A model generated the notes under the pieces. The model was not told where the DNA came from and did no database searches. It saw only the letters and a list, made by a program, of their open reading frames with translations. A stretch of 64,000 bases of DNA, from contig JAVZVD010000001.1 in the NCBI GenBank assembly GCA_038878695.1, forward strand, positions 1 to 64,000, written 5' to 3'. Origin of the DNA: Fervidicoccaceae archaeon. GTDB taxonomy: Archaea; Thermoproteota; Thermoprotei_A; Sulfolobales; Fervidicoccaceae. The translations under genes and the position numbers were made by a program. Shown in pieces: positions 35,024 through 43,499 of this stretch (positions are counted from its first letter, which is position 1; each line of letters begins with the position of its first letter).

Positions 35024-36229
35024 TCATCCCACGGCGTGGGCAGCGATTAAGTCGAGGATCTTGTCGATCTCGGCGCGCACGACCGATGGAATGCCCGGGG
35101 CCTCGACGCTCATGAAGCCTCTCACCAGAACGGACTTTGCCTCATCCTCGGAGAAGCCCTTGCTCATCAGGTACTCCAGCTCCTCCTGAGCGAGCATCCC
35201 TATGGCCGCCTCGTGGGATAGCCTGGCCTCGAGGGACTCAGAAGTTATCTCGGGGATAGACGTGATAGCGCTACCCCTAGAGAGGAGGAGACCCAGGCAC
35301 TCGACGTGGCCGCGCGTTTCGCGCCCCTTCCCGACGATCTCCGCTCTAGAAAAGACCCTCGAGTTGTCTCGAGCAACGACTCTCGAGATTATCTCGGCCG
35401 ACGAGCCTTCCCCGGCGAGCACCGCCTTCGAGCCAACGTCGTAGATTCCGCTCCCGCTGCCAGCGATCACTGAGGCCGAGTAGAGCCTGGCGCTCCTCTC
35501 GAGCTCCACCCTCGGGAAGGTCTGGAGGGAGGCTACGGGGCTGTATATGACGTAATAGCTCACGAATTCTCCCCCCTCCTCCACTTTCACCGCGGTCCTG
35601 GGCCTCACGTGGAGGCCCTCCGCCCAGGCATGTATCATGGAGAAGGTCAAGCGAGCTCCTCGACCCACGTAGAACTCGCTCACGCCGATGTGGAGACCTT
35701 CTCTGACTCCGTGAGGGACGGCACAGCCAGTGACTACGTGGACTTCTGAGCTCTCCCCTACGTAGATTACGTTATGAGCTAGCTGAGCTCTCCTATTCGA
35801 CGTTATCGCCAGACAAGAGTATATGGGGGTGGGGAGCTTGGTCCCCGGCGGCACGAAGATGAAGTAGCCGAGCTCCCCTCCGTGCTCGTACGCGTAGGCC
35901 GTATATTTATCGGTCTCCGGGTCGACGATGCGCCACGCTAGCTCGCGCGCGAGCCCCGAATCTCTGAGGGCGAGGGCCAGAGGGATCACGCGCACTCCGT
36001 ATCTCGCTAAGGAGCGCTCCATGGCTTTATAGAGCGCCAGTTCGTTGACTTGGACGTAGCTGGCCCTCGACGCGTCGATGCCGAGGCGCTCCGGGGCCGT
36101 GCCCAAGATAGAAGGGGGCGCGCTCTCGGGTCCCCCCACCTCGGGCTTACCAACCTCGTAGGCCTCCAAGTCTATGTCGGGGCCGTAGGGAGCGGGTTTC
36201 TTTAGAACCTCGGAGCTCGGCTTCCTCAA
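35024..36229 (-). CDS. sufB: SufB/SufD-type Fe-S scaffold protein
   Basis: Scaffold for Fe-S cluster assembly that pairs with the ABC-type ATPase SufC. The 401-residue beta-helix protein has VPPGTKLPTPIYSCLAI, the repeat-rich core, and a C-terminal block, GHVECLGLLLS to ITSIPEITSESLEARLSHEAAIG, that includes the conserved cluster/persulfide Cys and His residues. No second sufD gene is next to it, so this is the minimal archaeal SufBC pair. The TTG start overlaps the sufC stop as TTGA. Confidence 0.88.
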   Translation of the reverse strand: MRKPSSEVLKKPAPYGPDIDLEAYEVGKPEVGGPESAPPSILGTAPERLGIDASRASYVQVNELALYKAMERSLARYGVRVIPLALALRDSGLARELAWRIVDPETDKYTAYAYEHGGELGYFIFVPPGTKLPTPIYSCLAITSNRRAQLAHNVIYVGESSEVHVVTGCAVPHGVREGLHIGVSEFYVGRGARLTFSMIHAWAEGLHVRPRTAVKVEEGGEFVSYYVIYSPVASLQTFPRVELERSARLYSASVIAGSGSGIYDVGSKAVLAGEGSSAEIISRVVARDNSRVFSRAEIVGKGRETRGHVECLGLLLSRGSAITSIPEITSESLEARLSHEAAIGMLAQEELEYLMSKGFSEDEAKSVLVRGFMSVEAPGIPSVVRAEIDKILDLIAAHAVG

Positions 36230-36975
36230 GAGGCCTCTCCTCTCCGCGCTCTCAGCTCCGATAGGGCCCTCTTGAAGCCCAGCTTTAGCACGAGGGGGAG
36301 GACCTCGTCGGGTCTCCCCGTGTAGATGAGCGCGCCTTCGAGCATTATGTGCACGTAGTCGAGCCTCGATAGTTTGCTGAGAATATTGCCCAAGTGAGTC
36401 ACGAGTATCACCGAGGTGCCTCTTCTCGCCAAGTAGTTAATGGTCTCGGCGATCAGCTCCATGCTCTCTAGGTCTACTCCGCTGTCCGGCTCGTCCAACA
36501 TGGCCAGCCTGGGCGCGAGGAGCATGGAGAGGAAGAGCTCCGCCCTCTTCTTCTCTCCTCCGCTGAAGCCGACGAAGAGGTCGCGGCCCAACAGCCCTTC
36601 GACGTTAAGCATCCTCGCAGCTAGCGTGTAGTCGGAGCAGCCGCACCTCCTGACGAGAGCTTTGGCGATCTCGGCGAGCTTGACCCCCCTTATCTGGGGA
36701 GGACTCTGGTGGGCGAGCACCATGCCCAGCGATGCCCTCTCGTGCGGGGGGGACCGCGTGACATCTCTCCCGTCGAAGAATATCGCCCCACCACACGGTC
36801 TCACTCGAGGTAGACCCATCAGGCACGAGAGCAGCGTGGACTTCCCGGATCCATTGGGGCCCATTATCACATGGATCTCGCCCGGCTCCACGGAGAACGA
36901 GACCCCTTTAACTATGGCCAAGTCGCCGATGCATACGCTGAGGTCACGCACCTCCAGCAGAGGCACAGCTCGCAC
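36226..36975 (-). CDS. sufC: SufC ATPase
   Basis: ABC-type ATPase of the Suf Fe-S assembly system, soluble, 249 residues. Walker A is GPNGSGKS (39-46), the ABC signature is FSGGEKKRAEL and Walker B is LAMLDEPDSGVD; the GVD variant after Walker B is typical of SufC. GTG 36975 is used; GTG 36966 would also work. Divergent from the 452-residue hypothetical gene, with only 28 bases between them. Confidence 0.93.
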   Translation of the reverse strand: MRAVPLLEVRDLSVCIGDLAIVKGVSFSVEPGEIHVIMGPNGSGKSTLLSCLMGLPRVRPCGGAIFFDGRDVTRSPPHERASLGMVLAHQSPPQIRGVKLAEIAKALVRRCGCSDYTLAARMLNVEGLLGRDLFVGFSGGEKKRAELFLSMLLAPRLAMLDEPDSGVDLESMELIAETINYLARRGTSVILVTHLGNILSKLSRLDYVHIMLEGALIYTGRPDEVLPLVLKLGFKRALSELRARRGEAS

Positions 36976-37003
36976 CGGCCCATAACTGCCCAGCGAGCCT
37001 TAT

Positions 37004-38362
37004 TTGCGCGAGTTCCCATTGGAGGAAGCGGTCGGTGACCCGATGTTTCTCGAGCGGAACCTCGACCACCTCTCCATAGCTCCTCCACTCGTGGGAGTAG
37101 GCCTCGCAGAGATGGGGAAGGGGAGCGTTGTCATTGAACACGAGGAGCTGGAGCGCGTGGCCGGCTGGTGGCTGGCGGCGCTAGAGAACCAAGTCGAGCG
37201 CCTGAGCTCGCTCGTAGAGGCCAGGAGCGTTCTCACCGCTCCTCCGCTCGACGCGCTCGAGGAAGAGCCGCTCGAACTAAGGAACGAGATCGTGTCGCAC
37301 GAGCGGCGAGCCCACGTCTCGAGGAGGTCTCACCTCTACAGGCTGGGGATCTTCAATAGAGTGTTCGCCCCGGTTCACTTCGCCGCGCTGTCGGGCGAGA
37401 GGCTCCCCCTGGCGAGCTACTTCGCCGAGGCTCTCTTCCTCTCACTCGTGGAGCGGGGGCTGGAAGAGGCGGCAGATTGGGGCGGCTCGCTCGAGGCTCG
37501 GCGCAAAACGCGCGAGGCCGTGGAGTCTGCCCAGAGGCTCGGCGAGCTCGACTGGGTTTACGAGCTCTCTCTCGCCTTAGCCTCCGTGGCCGAGGAGCTC
37601 CGCCTCAGGCTCTCGGACCTCATCGAGAGGCCCCTACTGTTGAAGAGGGGCAAGAGATTCTACGTGGTCAGCCCGGCCGAGCTCGTGCTCTCCGGGCTCT
37701 TCGACGGGCGCGAGAGGTTGTCGTCTATGATCTCCGAGGGAGTGGAGCCGATGGAAGCTCTCGCCTCGATCCTCGGAGAAGAGGGTAGCAGGCCAATTGA
37801 TTCGCGAGAGGGGGCGCTCTTTCTAAGCGAGATCTACGCCGAGGCCTACAGATTTCTCCTCAACGAGGAGGTCCGAGGGCGCTACGGCGTCACTGGTACG
37901 AGGCTCAGGGACCGCGAGTCTGAGCTCAAGCTGTCAACTTACATGAGGCTCGAGAGGATCCTGCCGCTCGCCTCGCTCGAGGCCAGACTGGCGGGCGGAA
38001 GGTACAGCTTCAGGCTGGCGCTGCCGGCCACGGAGGATTGGGACGCTCTGGTGGTCCCGGTGCTGGCGGCCACTTGTCTCCTCATCTCGGTCTACTGTTC
38101 TCTACTCTCATCCGTCGAATTCTCGTTCAATGAGGGCAGGGAGATCCGTCTGGGCGAGGCCAGCGCGCTCAGAATTCCCAAGCTAAGGGTCGGAAAGGAG
38201 GCCGGGGAGGCCGTGATGGCATCGGTGAGAGGTCTGGGGCGCTTTTACGTGAAGGCCGTGGAGAATTACTACAAAACGATGATAGGTCGGCTAGGCGACC
38301 GCGAGAGATTCCTGAGATTCGTCGAGGAGAGGCTGAGAAGCGGAGAGCTCAACGGATTCTAG
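37004..38362 (+). CDS. Hypothetical helical protein (452 aa)
   Basis: No family recognised. The predicted protein is soluble, rich in Leu, Glu and Arg, and reads as mostly alpha-helical. One moderately hydrophobic stretch (VVPVLAATCLLISVYCSLLS, about residues 346-365) might be a membrane or core helix. No metal, nucleotide or nucleic-acid motif is evident. Base composition and codon use match the neighbours, and the frame is intact for 1.36 kb, so it is a genuine gene. It sits between sufC (divergent) and the degraded complex I genes. TTG start in CTTATTTGCG. Confidence 0.7.
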   Translation: MREFPLEEAVGDPMFLERNLDHLSIAPPLVGVGLAEMGKGSVVIEHEELERVAGWWLAALENQVERLSSLVEARSVLTAPPLDALEEEPLELRNEIVSHERRAHVSRRSHLYRLGIFNRVFAPVHFAALSGERLPLASYFAEALFLSLVERGLEEAADWGGSLEARRKTREAVESAQRLGELDWVYELSLALASVAEELRLRLSDLIERPLLLKRGKRFYVVSPAELVLSGLFDGRERLSSMISEGVEPMEALASILGEEGSRPIDSREGALFLSEIYAEAYRFLLNEEVRGRYGVTGTRLRDRESELKLSTYMRLERILPLASLEARLAGGRYSFRLALPATEDWDALVVPVLAATCLLISVYCSLLSSVEFSFNEGREIRLGEASALRIPKLRVGKEAGEAVMASVRGLGRFYVKAVENYYKTMIGRLGDRERFLRFVEERLRSGELNGF

Positions 38363-38455
38363 AGAGCTGGTCATAGTTCCCCCAAGATCGCGCGATCCTC
38401 TCGGTCCGAGGTTCGCGCTCTGAGTTTTGGTTCAGTTAGATACTTGACACTCTAA

Positions 38456-38724
38456 ATGCGGCTCGCTCCGAGGAGAATCACTGTTATATTGCTCGAGGCC
38501 CTGGCCGCATACGCGGGCGTCTTGCTCTTCCTCATCGCGCCACTAGCCCTTGTCGTCTGGCTCCTTTACAAGGTCGATCGACCCCTCGAGGAGGGGGCCG
38601 AGTTCGAGAGATTTGAGCAGTACTCCGTGAGCGCCGGATCGCGGCGGTCCTCCTGGTGGTCGTCGCTCTGACCAGCACGATAGAGGCGCTGCTCGCGTCG
38701 AGAAGAGAAAGAAGTGTGGCGTGA
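38456..38724 (+). pseudogene. Fused remnant of complex I nuoA (5' part) and nuoJ (3' end)
   Basis: Positions 38456 to about 38622 encode an N-terminal hydrophobic helix and then YKVDRPLEEGAEFERFEQY, which resembles NuoA (NADH-quinone oxidoreductase subunit A) up to its conserved acidic segment. From about 38623 the sense continues in another frame with a hydrophobic helix (IAAVLLVVVALTSTIEALL) and a basic tail, RRERSVA, then a stop, resembling the C-terminus of NuoJ. Everything normally lying between nuoA and nuoJ (B, C, D, H, I) is missing. The simplest reading is a large internal deletion joining two genes. The assignments rest on short stretches. Confidence 0.6.
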
Positions 38725-38765
38725 GGTAAAAAGAGGTCTGACGGTTAGCTCGGTCGACCGGCGAG

Positions 38766-39060
38766 GTGCTCGCGGCATCTCGTCTCCTCTTCATTGAGCT
38801 GACCGTAGCGGCGCTCCTGGAACTTGGCGTCGCCGCGAATGCTCACCACCAGGTCTCTGCTGAAGACATCGCTAAGGGTCGAGGTCCTGTTCAATGGAGC
38901 TCTCCTAATGCTGGTGAGCGTGGGGGCCCCGGTCCCCGAGCCCACCGGCCTCTACGCCGTTATGGCCGTGCTATTGGCCTCGGCCGAGGTGGTAGTGGCG
39001 GCGTCGATAGCAGCGCTGTGCTACAGGACCGTCATGAAGGTCGAGATGGTCCCGTTGGCA
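38766..39060 (+). pseudogene. Frameshifted nuoK-like complex I gene
   Basis: One frame from 38766 gives a first helix (LFIELTVAALLELGVAA). A shift near 38838 leads to MLTTRSLLKTSLRVEVLFNG, ALLMLVSVG and LYAVMAVLLASAEVVVAASI, matching the second and third helices of NuoK/Nqo11, including the Glu residues in helices 2 and 3. The expected end (YRT...VE) appears near 39040, but the frame then runs on into nuoN-like sequence without a stop at the usual place. Non-functional unless a sequencing error is involved. Confidence 0.65.
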
Positions 39061-39689
39061 GCCCGAGAGTGGCCGCGGCAGCTCTCCTCTCCGCCTTCAC
39101 CATGACCTTTGGCAACGTAGCGGCTCTCGCCTCGAGGAACCTCTACAGAATCCTCGCCTACAGCAGCATAGCCCACGTCGGCTATCTCATGCTCGCCACA
39201 ACTGCCGCTCTGTACCATCTATCTCTCGGGGATGAGCGTGACACGAGCATGGCCTCTTACGCTCTCACAGCCGCTCTGATACATCTGACGGCTTATGCGC
39301 TCTCTAAGCCCGGGACCCTCCTAATCATTGGGGAGGGGCCTCGAGGCTCGAGAGGCTCCGAGGTTATTACAAGCGCGGTCCGGCAGCTGACGTAGCGCTG
39401 GCCGTCCTATCGCTCAGCCTGCTCGGCGTGCCACCCCTCGCGAGCTTCTGGGGGAAACTACACTTACCAGTTAGCCCTCGGCTACTCTTCGGCCCTCGTG
39501 TTGGTCGCTGTAGTCAACAGCGGGATATCGAGCTTCTATTACGCTAGAGTGGTCCGCGAAGTCTTCACCGAGGGGACGGGAGAGGCTCCGCCTCTGAGCG
39601 GAGGCCTGAGGCTCGCCGTCGTCGCCATGGCGTTCGCCACCGTGCTCTTGGGATTGAGGGGTATTGCCGCTGGCGCAGGCAACCATTAG
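39061..39689 (+). pseudogene. Truncated, multiply frameshifted nuoN-like complex I gene
   Basis: Three frames together spell the middle and end of an antiporter-like proton-pumping subunit (NuoN type). FTMTFGNVAALASRNLYRIL then AYSSIAHVGYLML (to about 39395) is followed in a second frame by ADVALAVLSLSLLGVPPLAS and FWGKLHL (about 39371-39463). A third frame gives ALVLVAVVNSGISSFYYARV to the stop at 39689. The N-terminal half of the gene is absent. At least two frameshifts plus the deletion mark it as a pseudogene. The region from 38363 to 39732 holds no intact gene. Confidence 0.75.
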
Positions 39690-39732
39690 GATGCTGATAC
39701 CCTGAACTAGCCGGTAACGGAGGGCTCGTGAC

Positions 39733-40575
39733 TTGGCTGGAAAGTCCCGCAGGGTGGTGCTCGCTCTCCTCTACGACGGCTCGGCGTTCTTCGGCTATCA
39801 GAGGCAGCCCGGCCTTCCTACGGTCGAGTCCGTTGTGTTGAGCGCGATCTCGGGCTGCGAGCCCGAGGGAGGTCTCCTCTACAGCTACTCCAGCAGAACA
39901 GACAGAGGAGTCAGCGCTCTGTGGCAGACACTGAGCTTCTTGGCGCGGAGCGAGTGCTCCCTGAAGGAGCTCGTGGAGAGGATCGAGGGCTCGTCGGAGA
40001 GGATCGGAGTGTGGGCAGCGAGCGAGGAGGCCCCGCCCGAGTTCCACGCTAGGCGCTGGGCTCTCTGGAGGGACTACGTCTATGTCGACGAGGCCTCCAA
40101 CTACGAATGCGCCGACCTCCGAGAGCTCAACTCCGTCCTCTCAATCTTCACCGCGCTGCGCGACCACTCGGTGCTTTACAAGGATTGGCTCAAGCGACCT
40201 AGAGAGGGCTACTTCGAGAGGAGGATCCTAAGGATCGAGGTGAAGGCCGAGGGTAGAAGGGTCTTCTTATGGGTTAGAGGGGAGAGCTTCCCGATTCACT
40301 ACGTTAGGAGGCTCGCGCACTTCGCGAGGAGCTATCGGTGCGGCACCGGCTTTCGAGCCCACGCCGAGCTATGGAGGCCCGGCGAAGCCGAGGGCTCGAG
40401 GCTCTTTCTGGTCGGGGTGAAGTACCCGATCGCGCTCCGAGTTCTCGATCCTCGAGCTAAGCTGAGCCGCGTCTTCCGCGGCGGAGATCTGCTTGATGAC
40501 CTCATTTCTTTCCTCGAGGCCTCGCCCGAGGTGCTGAGCCCCTTTTCTCCGCTATCCTCTTCTCGAGCTCGGTGA
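39733..40575 (+). CDS. truA: tRNA pseudouridine synthase A
   Basis: TruA family enzyme isomerising uridines in the tRNA anticodon arm. The catalytic motif SRTDRGVSAL contains the nucleophilic Asp, and YDGSAFFGYQRQP plus FHARRWALWRDYVY are supporting signatures. 280 residues, TTG start. The 3' end overlaps the convergent rfcL gene by 74 bases, so the last 24 residues are encoded opposite the RfcL C-terminus. Confidence 0.88.
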   Translation: MAGKSRRVVLALLYDGSAFFGYQRQPGLPTVESVVLSAISGCEPEGGLLYSYSSRTDRGVSALWQTLSFLARSECSLKELVERIEGSSERIGVWAASEEAPPEFHARRWALWRDYVYVDEASNYECADLRELNSVLSIFTALRDHSVLYKDWLKRPREGYFERRILRIEVKAEGRRVFLWVRGESFPIHYVRRLAHFARSYRCGTGFRAHAELWRPGEAEGSRLFLVGVKYPIALRVLDPRAKLSRVFRGGDLLDDLISFLEASPEVLSPFSPLSSSRAR

Positions 40576-41851
40576 GCTTCAACTCGACGAGCGAGGCAGC
40601 CTCGGGGTCTCCGACCACGACCGAGGCCTCCTCGGGGCTCAGGCCCAGCCGCTTCATAATGTAGGCAGCCCACGTGCTATCTATCGCGTGGGCGGCCCTA
40701 ATCATTGGGATGTACTCGGATAGCGCGGTCCTCGTCGAAACGTGCGCCTGCTCTGCTATCTTTTTGGCCGCCGACTGCAGAGCTTCGCGCGCTCTCCTGA
40801 GCTCCGAAAGCATCTTTATCTTTTGGGGGAACCTGTAGGCGACCCACTTGAACTTCGTGTTCCTCCTAGAGAGAGTGACGGCGGGGCCCAGCATGTTTAT
40901 CACGTGAGCCAGGAGATCCCACGAGCCCGTCCTCACTATCAGCCCCCTGTACACGTCCGCTCGCGATAGAGCCTCGAAGGCTCTGTAGAGGTCTTCCGGG
41001 TCCGTCAATTGGAGAGGGGCGTTCTCGCTGAGCCACTCTATGAGGGAGTCGTGGTCCAGCCTGCTGTGCGTGACGGCCGAGCGGCTTTGCCACAGATATC
41101 TCGCCGTCAGTATGGTCCTCACGGTATCGAAGGGGTCGAGCTCTCTGTCCCGATAGAAGACCTGCGTCCTCACGAGCTCCTCCGTTATCTCGCCGTAGGT
41201 CTCGGCCAGGGCTTGCAGATCGTTTATGCAAGATCTCAGGTCTCCCGAGTTCTTATCGTGAAGCAGAGCGAGAGCCGAGTCCTCGCAACGGATTCTCTCG
41301 CGCTGACATATCCTCCTCAGGGCCTCCACCACGTCTCTCTGCTTGAGCTTCTTGAGCTGGATCATGAGAGTCGAGTCTCTCAAGGGCTTGAGGTCTTGGC
41401 GCCAGGGGTCATTCGCCGTGAGGACCAGGGGGTGCCTCGTCGTCTCGATCAACCGAACGAGAGCCTCTAACCCTCCCTTATCGGCTGCGCCGCTCATGCC
41501 ATCGACCTCATCGATCAGTACCAGCCTCGGCCTCCCACTCAGAGTCGCGGAGCGAGCTGCTCGCGCCGCCGACCTCTCGATGTCCTCCCTCCTCCTGAAG
41601 TCGCTGGCATTCATCTCGTGCACTTCTAACCCCAGCTCTCCCGCCACGGCCTCGACGAGAGAAGTCTTACCAACGCCCGGAGGCCCATAGAGCAGGACCG
41701 CTCTCTTGCTCGGGATAGAGCCTCTCAGCCAGTCCTTGATCCAGCTCACGAACTGCGCCTTAGCCTCCTCCTGATCGACGTAGTCATCGAGCCTCCTCGG
41801 CCTATACTTGATGATCCACGGCAGGTTCCCGTCGCTCGACAAGGCGCTCAC
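40502..41851 (-). CDS. rfcL: Replication factor C large subunit
   Basis: AAA+ subunit of the archaeal clamp loader that places PCNA on primed DNA. IIKYRPRRLDDYVDQEEAK, Walker A GPPGVGKT (56-63), and Walker B LIDEVDGM with a sensor-like TANDPWRQD segment are present. 449 residues with a basic C-terminal tail. Overlaps the rfcS stop by 4 bases; together they form the rfcS-rfcL operon. The 3' end overlaps truA on the other strand. Confidence 0.95.
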   Translation of the reverse strand: MSALSSDGNLPWIIKYRPRRLDDYVDQEEAKAQFVSWIKDWLRGSIPSKRAVLLYGPPGVGKTSLVEAVAGELGLEVHEMNASDFRRREDIERSAARAARSATLSGRPRLVLIDEVDGMSGAADKGGLEALVRLIETTRHPLVLTANDPWRQDLKPLRDSTLMIQLKKLKQRDVVEALRRICQRERIRCEDSALALLHDKNSGDLRSCINDLQALAETYGEITEELVRTQVFYRDRELDPFDTVRTILTARYLWQSRSAVTHSRLDHDSLIEWLSENAPLQLTDPEDLYRAFEALSRADVYRGLIVRTGSWDLLAHVINMLGPAVTLSRRNTKFKWVAYRFPQKIKMLSELRRAREALQSAAKKIAEQAHVSTRTALSEYIPMIRAAHAIDSTWAAYIMKRLGLSPEEASVVVGDPEAASLVELKLTELEKRIAEKRGSAPRARPRGKK

Positions 41852-42840
41852 TTCGCCGAGCCAAGCCTCTTGCCCAGGAGAGAGAGCCAGGCCAGGAATG
41901 CGCTGAGCTGAATCTCGTCGTCAGCTCCTTCGATCATCCTGAACTGGATCTCGCCCACGTAATCCGCTATTAATACCCTGACCTCGTCCGATAAGTCCGA
42001 GTCGGACTTGAAGATCTCCCCGTGGACCTGCTTTATCACGTCGATCCCGCTGAGGCCGTACTCTATCATGAGCTTCCTCAGCTTGTCACGCGCCGCGATG
42101 AAGTCTCCCCGAAGCGCGAGCCTCAGCATCTCCTTTATCTCCTTCGGGTGGGCCAGCCCGACCACTTTATAGACGGCCTCGACGGTAACGCGCCCCAGAG
42201 CGCTCGAGGCCTGGAGGACGTTTATGGCCCTCCTCAGGTCTCCTTCGCTTATTTCATATATGGCCTCGAGCGCTCTCTCATCGTAGCTCACGCCCTCACG
42301 CTCCGCTATCATCCTGAGCCTCTCCACCACGTGCTCTCTCCTGAGCGGCGTGAACCTGAAGAGGGCGGTCCTCGACTGTATCGGCTCTATTATCTTGCTA
42401 GAGTAGTTAGCTATGAGGATGAACCTGCTGGTCGGCGTGAATATCTCCATGATCCTGCGGAGAGCCTGCTGGGCGTCGGCCGTCATGTTGTCGGCCTCGT
42501 CGAGCACGATCAGCTTGAAGGGCACGGGCCCGGAGGCTCTGGTCCTAGCGAACTCCTTCACCTTGACCCTGATCGTGTCTATGCCTCTTTCATCAGAGGC
42601 GTTCAGCTCCAGGAGATACTTCCTATAGTCCTCGCCGTAGAGGTCGCGAGCGAAGGCCAGAGCGGCCGTGGTCTTACCGGTGCCGGGGGGCCCTGCGAAC
42701 AGCATATGGGGGGCGTTCTTCTCGCGCACGAACTTCTTGAGTCTGACCACCGTCTCCTCTTGATCTACTATTTCGTCTAGGGTCCTGGGCCTGTACTTCT
42801 CGGTCCAGAGGACGTGGAACAGCTCAGCGCCCTCGCTCAT
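41848..42840 (-). CDS. rfcS: Replication factor C small subunit
   Basis: Second clamp-loader subunit, 330 residues. WTEKYRPRTLDEIVDQEE, Walker A GPPGTGKT (50-57), Walker B VLDEADNM. The RFC-box arginine-finger motif normally read as SRC is SRT here (PIQSRTALFRF); the Arg is kept. ATG start with GAGGTGAAG about 10 bases upstream. Its promoter is the shared element at 42885-42894. Confidence 0.95.
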   Translation of the reverse strand: MSEGAELFHVLWTEKYRPRTLDEIVDQEETVVRLKKFVREKNAPHMLFAGPPGTGKTTAALAFARDLYGEDYRKYLLELNASDERGIDTIRVKVKEFARTRASGPVPFKLIVLDEADNMTADAQQALRRIMEIFTPTSRFILIANYSSKIIEPIQSRTALFRFTPLRREHVVERLRMIAEREGVSYDERALEAIYEISEGDLRRAINVLQASSALGRVTVEAVYKVVGLAHPKEIKEMLRLALRGDFIAARDKLRKLMIEYGLSGIDVIKQVHGEIFKSDSDLSDEVRVLIADYVGEIQFRMIEGADDEIQLSAFLAWLSLLGKRLGSAK

Positions 42841-42884
42841 TGAGAGCTCTTCACCTCTTCCGCTCGTAAGTCTGCGCGTCTAAT

Positions 42885-42894
42885 GCTATTTAAG
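42885..42894. promoter_or_regulatory. Bidirectional TATA element between rfcS and GINS-MCM
   Basis: GCTATTTAAGC is nearly self-complementary, so both strands read as a box A. It lies about 30 bases before the GINS start (plus strand) and about 50 before rfcS (minus strand). It is the only AT-rich patch in the 80-base gap. Confidence 0.5.
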
Positions 42895-42921
42895 CGGAGC
42901 CATCAGAGGAGGGAAGAGGAA

Positions 42922-43494
42922 TTGAGCCGAATGAGCGAGCTGACGAGCTCTCTCGAGTTGCTCAGAGCGGCCTTCGATAGAGCCCCGGTCCGCGTCATGG
43001 CTCTGAGGGACGTCGGGCCTCTCAGGCTGCCCAGCGGATCGATAGTCTCGGCAAAGCGCGGCGAGAGAGTGGAGCTGCCTCGCTGGATGGCCAGAGCGCT
43101 CGAGGAGAGGGGGGCCGTGGTCAGATTGCTCGATAGGTTCAGCGTCGAGGACCTGCTGAGAGTACACTACCGTGAGATGGAGAGGAGGTCGCTAAGCGAG
43201 ATTCAGAAGCTCCCCGAGGACTTCTACAGGCTCGCCGCCGAGTACCTCGAGGTGCTCGAGGTCCGCCTCAAGAGCTCGCCTGATTACAGGCTGCTCGAGG
43301 AGAGGAGGAGAGTAGAGGAGTGCCTCTCTGAGGTGGCCGAGAAGAGATTGGCGAGCATCCTCGACCTCGTCATCGCTCCTCGCGGAGCTTCCGAGCTCAA
43401 GGCCAGGCTCGCGCCCGAGGAGCTTGAGCTGTACGAGCGGGTCAGCTCGTTGGTAGCTGAGTGGAGCAGAGTCGCGAGCAGAGGAGGTCGATAG
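42922..43494 (+). CDS. GINS complex subunit, Gins23 type
   Basis: Component of the archaeal GINS complex that links MCM helicase with primase and RecJ/Cdc45-like protein at the fork. A small beta-rich B domain (GPLRLPSGSIVSAKRGERVEL) is followed by the helical A domain (EIQKLPEDFYRLAAEYLEVL); B-before-A is the Gins23 order. TTG 42922 has GGAGGG 8 bases upstream; ATG 42931 is the alternative, and the frame to 42883 is too long because it would include the TATA element. It is directly upstream of mcm, the conserved crenarchaeal pairing. Confidence 0.82.
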   Translation: MSRMSELTSSLELLRAAFDRAPVRVMALRDVGPLRLPSGSIVSAKRGERVELPRWMARALEERGAVVRLLDRFSVEDLLRVHYREMERRSLSEIQKLPEDFYRLAAEYLEVLEVRLKSSPDYRLLEERRRVEECLSEVAEKRLASILDLVIAPRGASELKARLAPEELELYERVSSLVAEWSRVASRGGR

Positions 43495-43499
43495 GCGGT

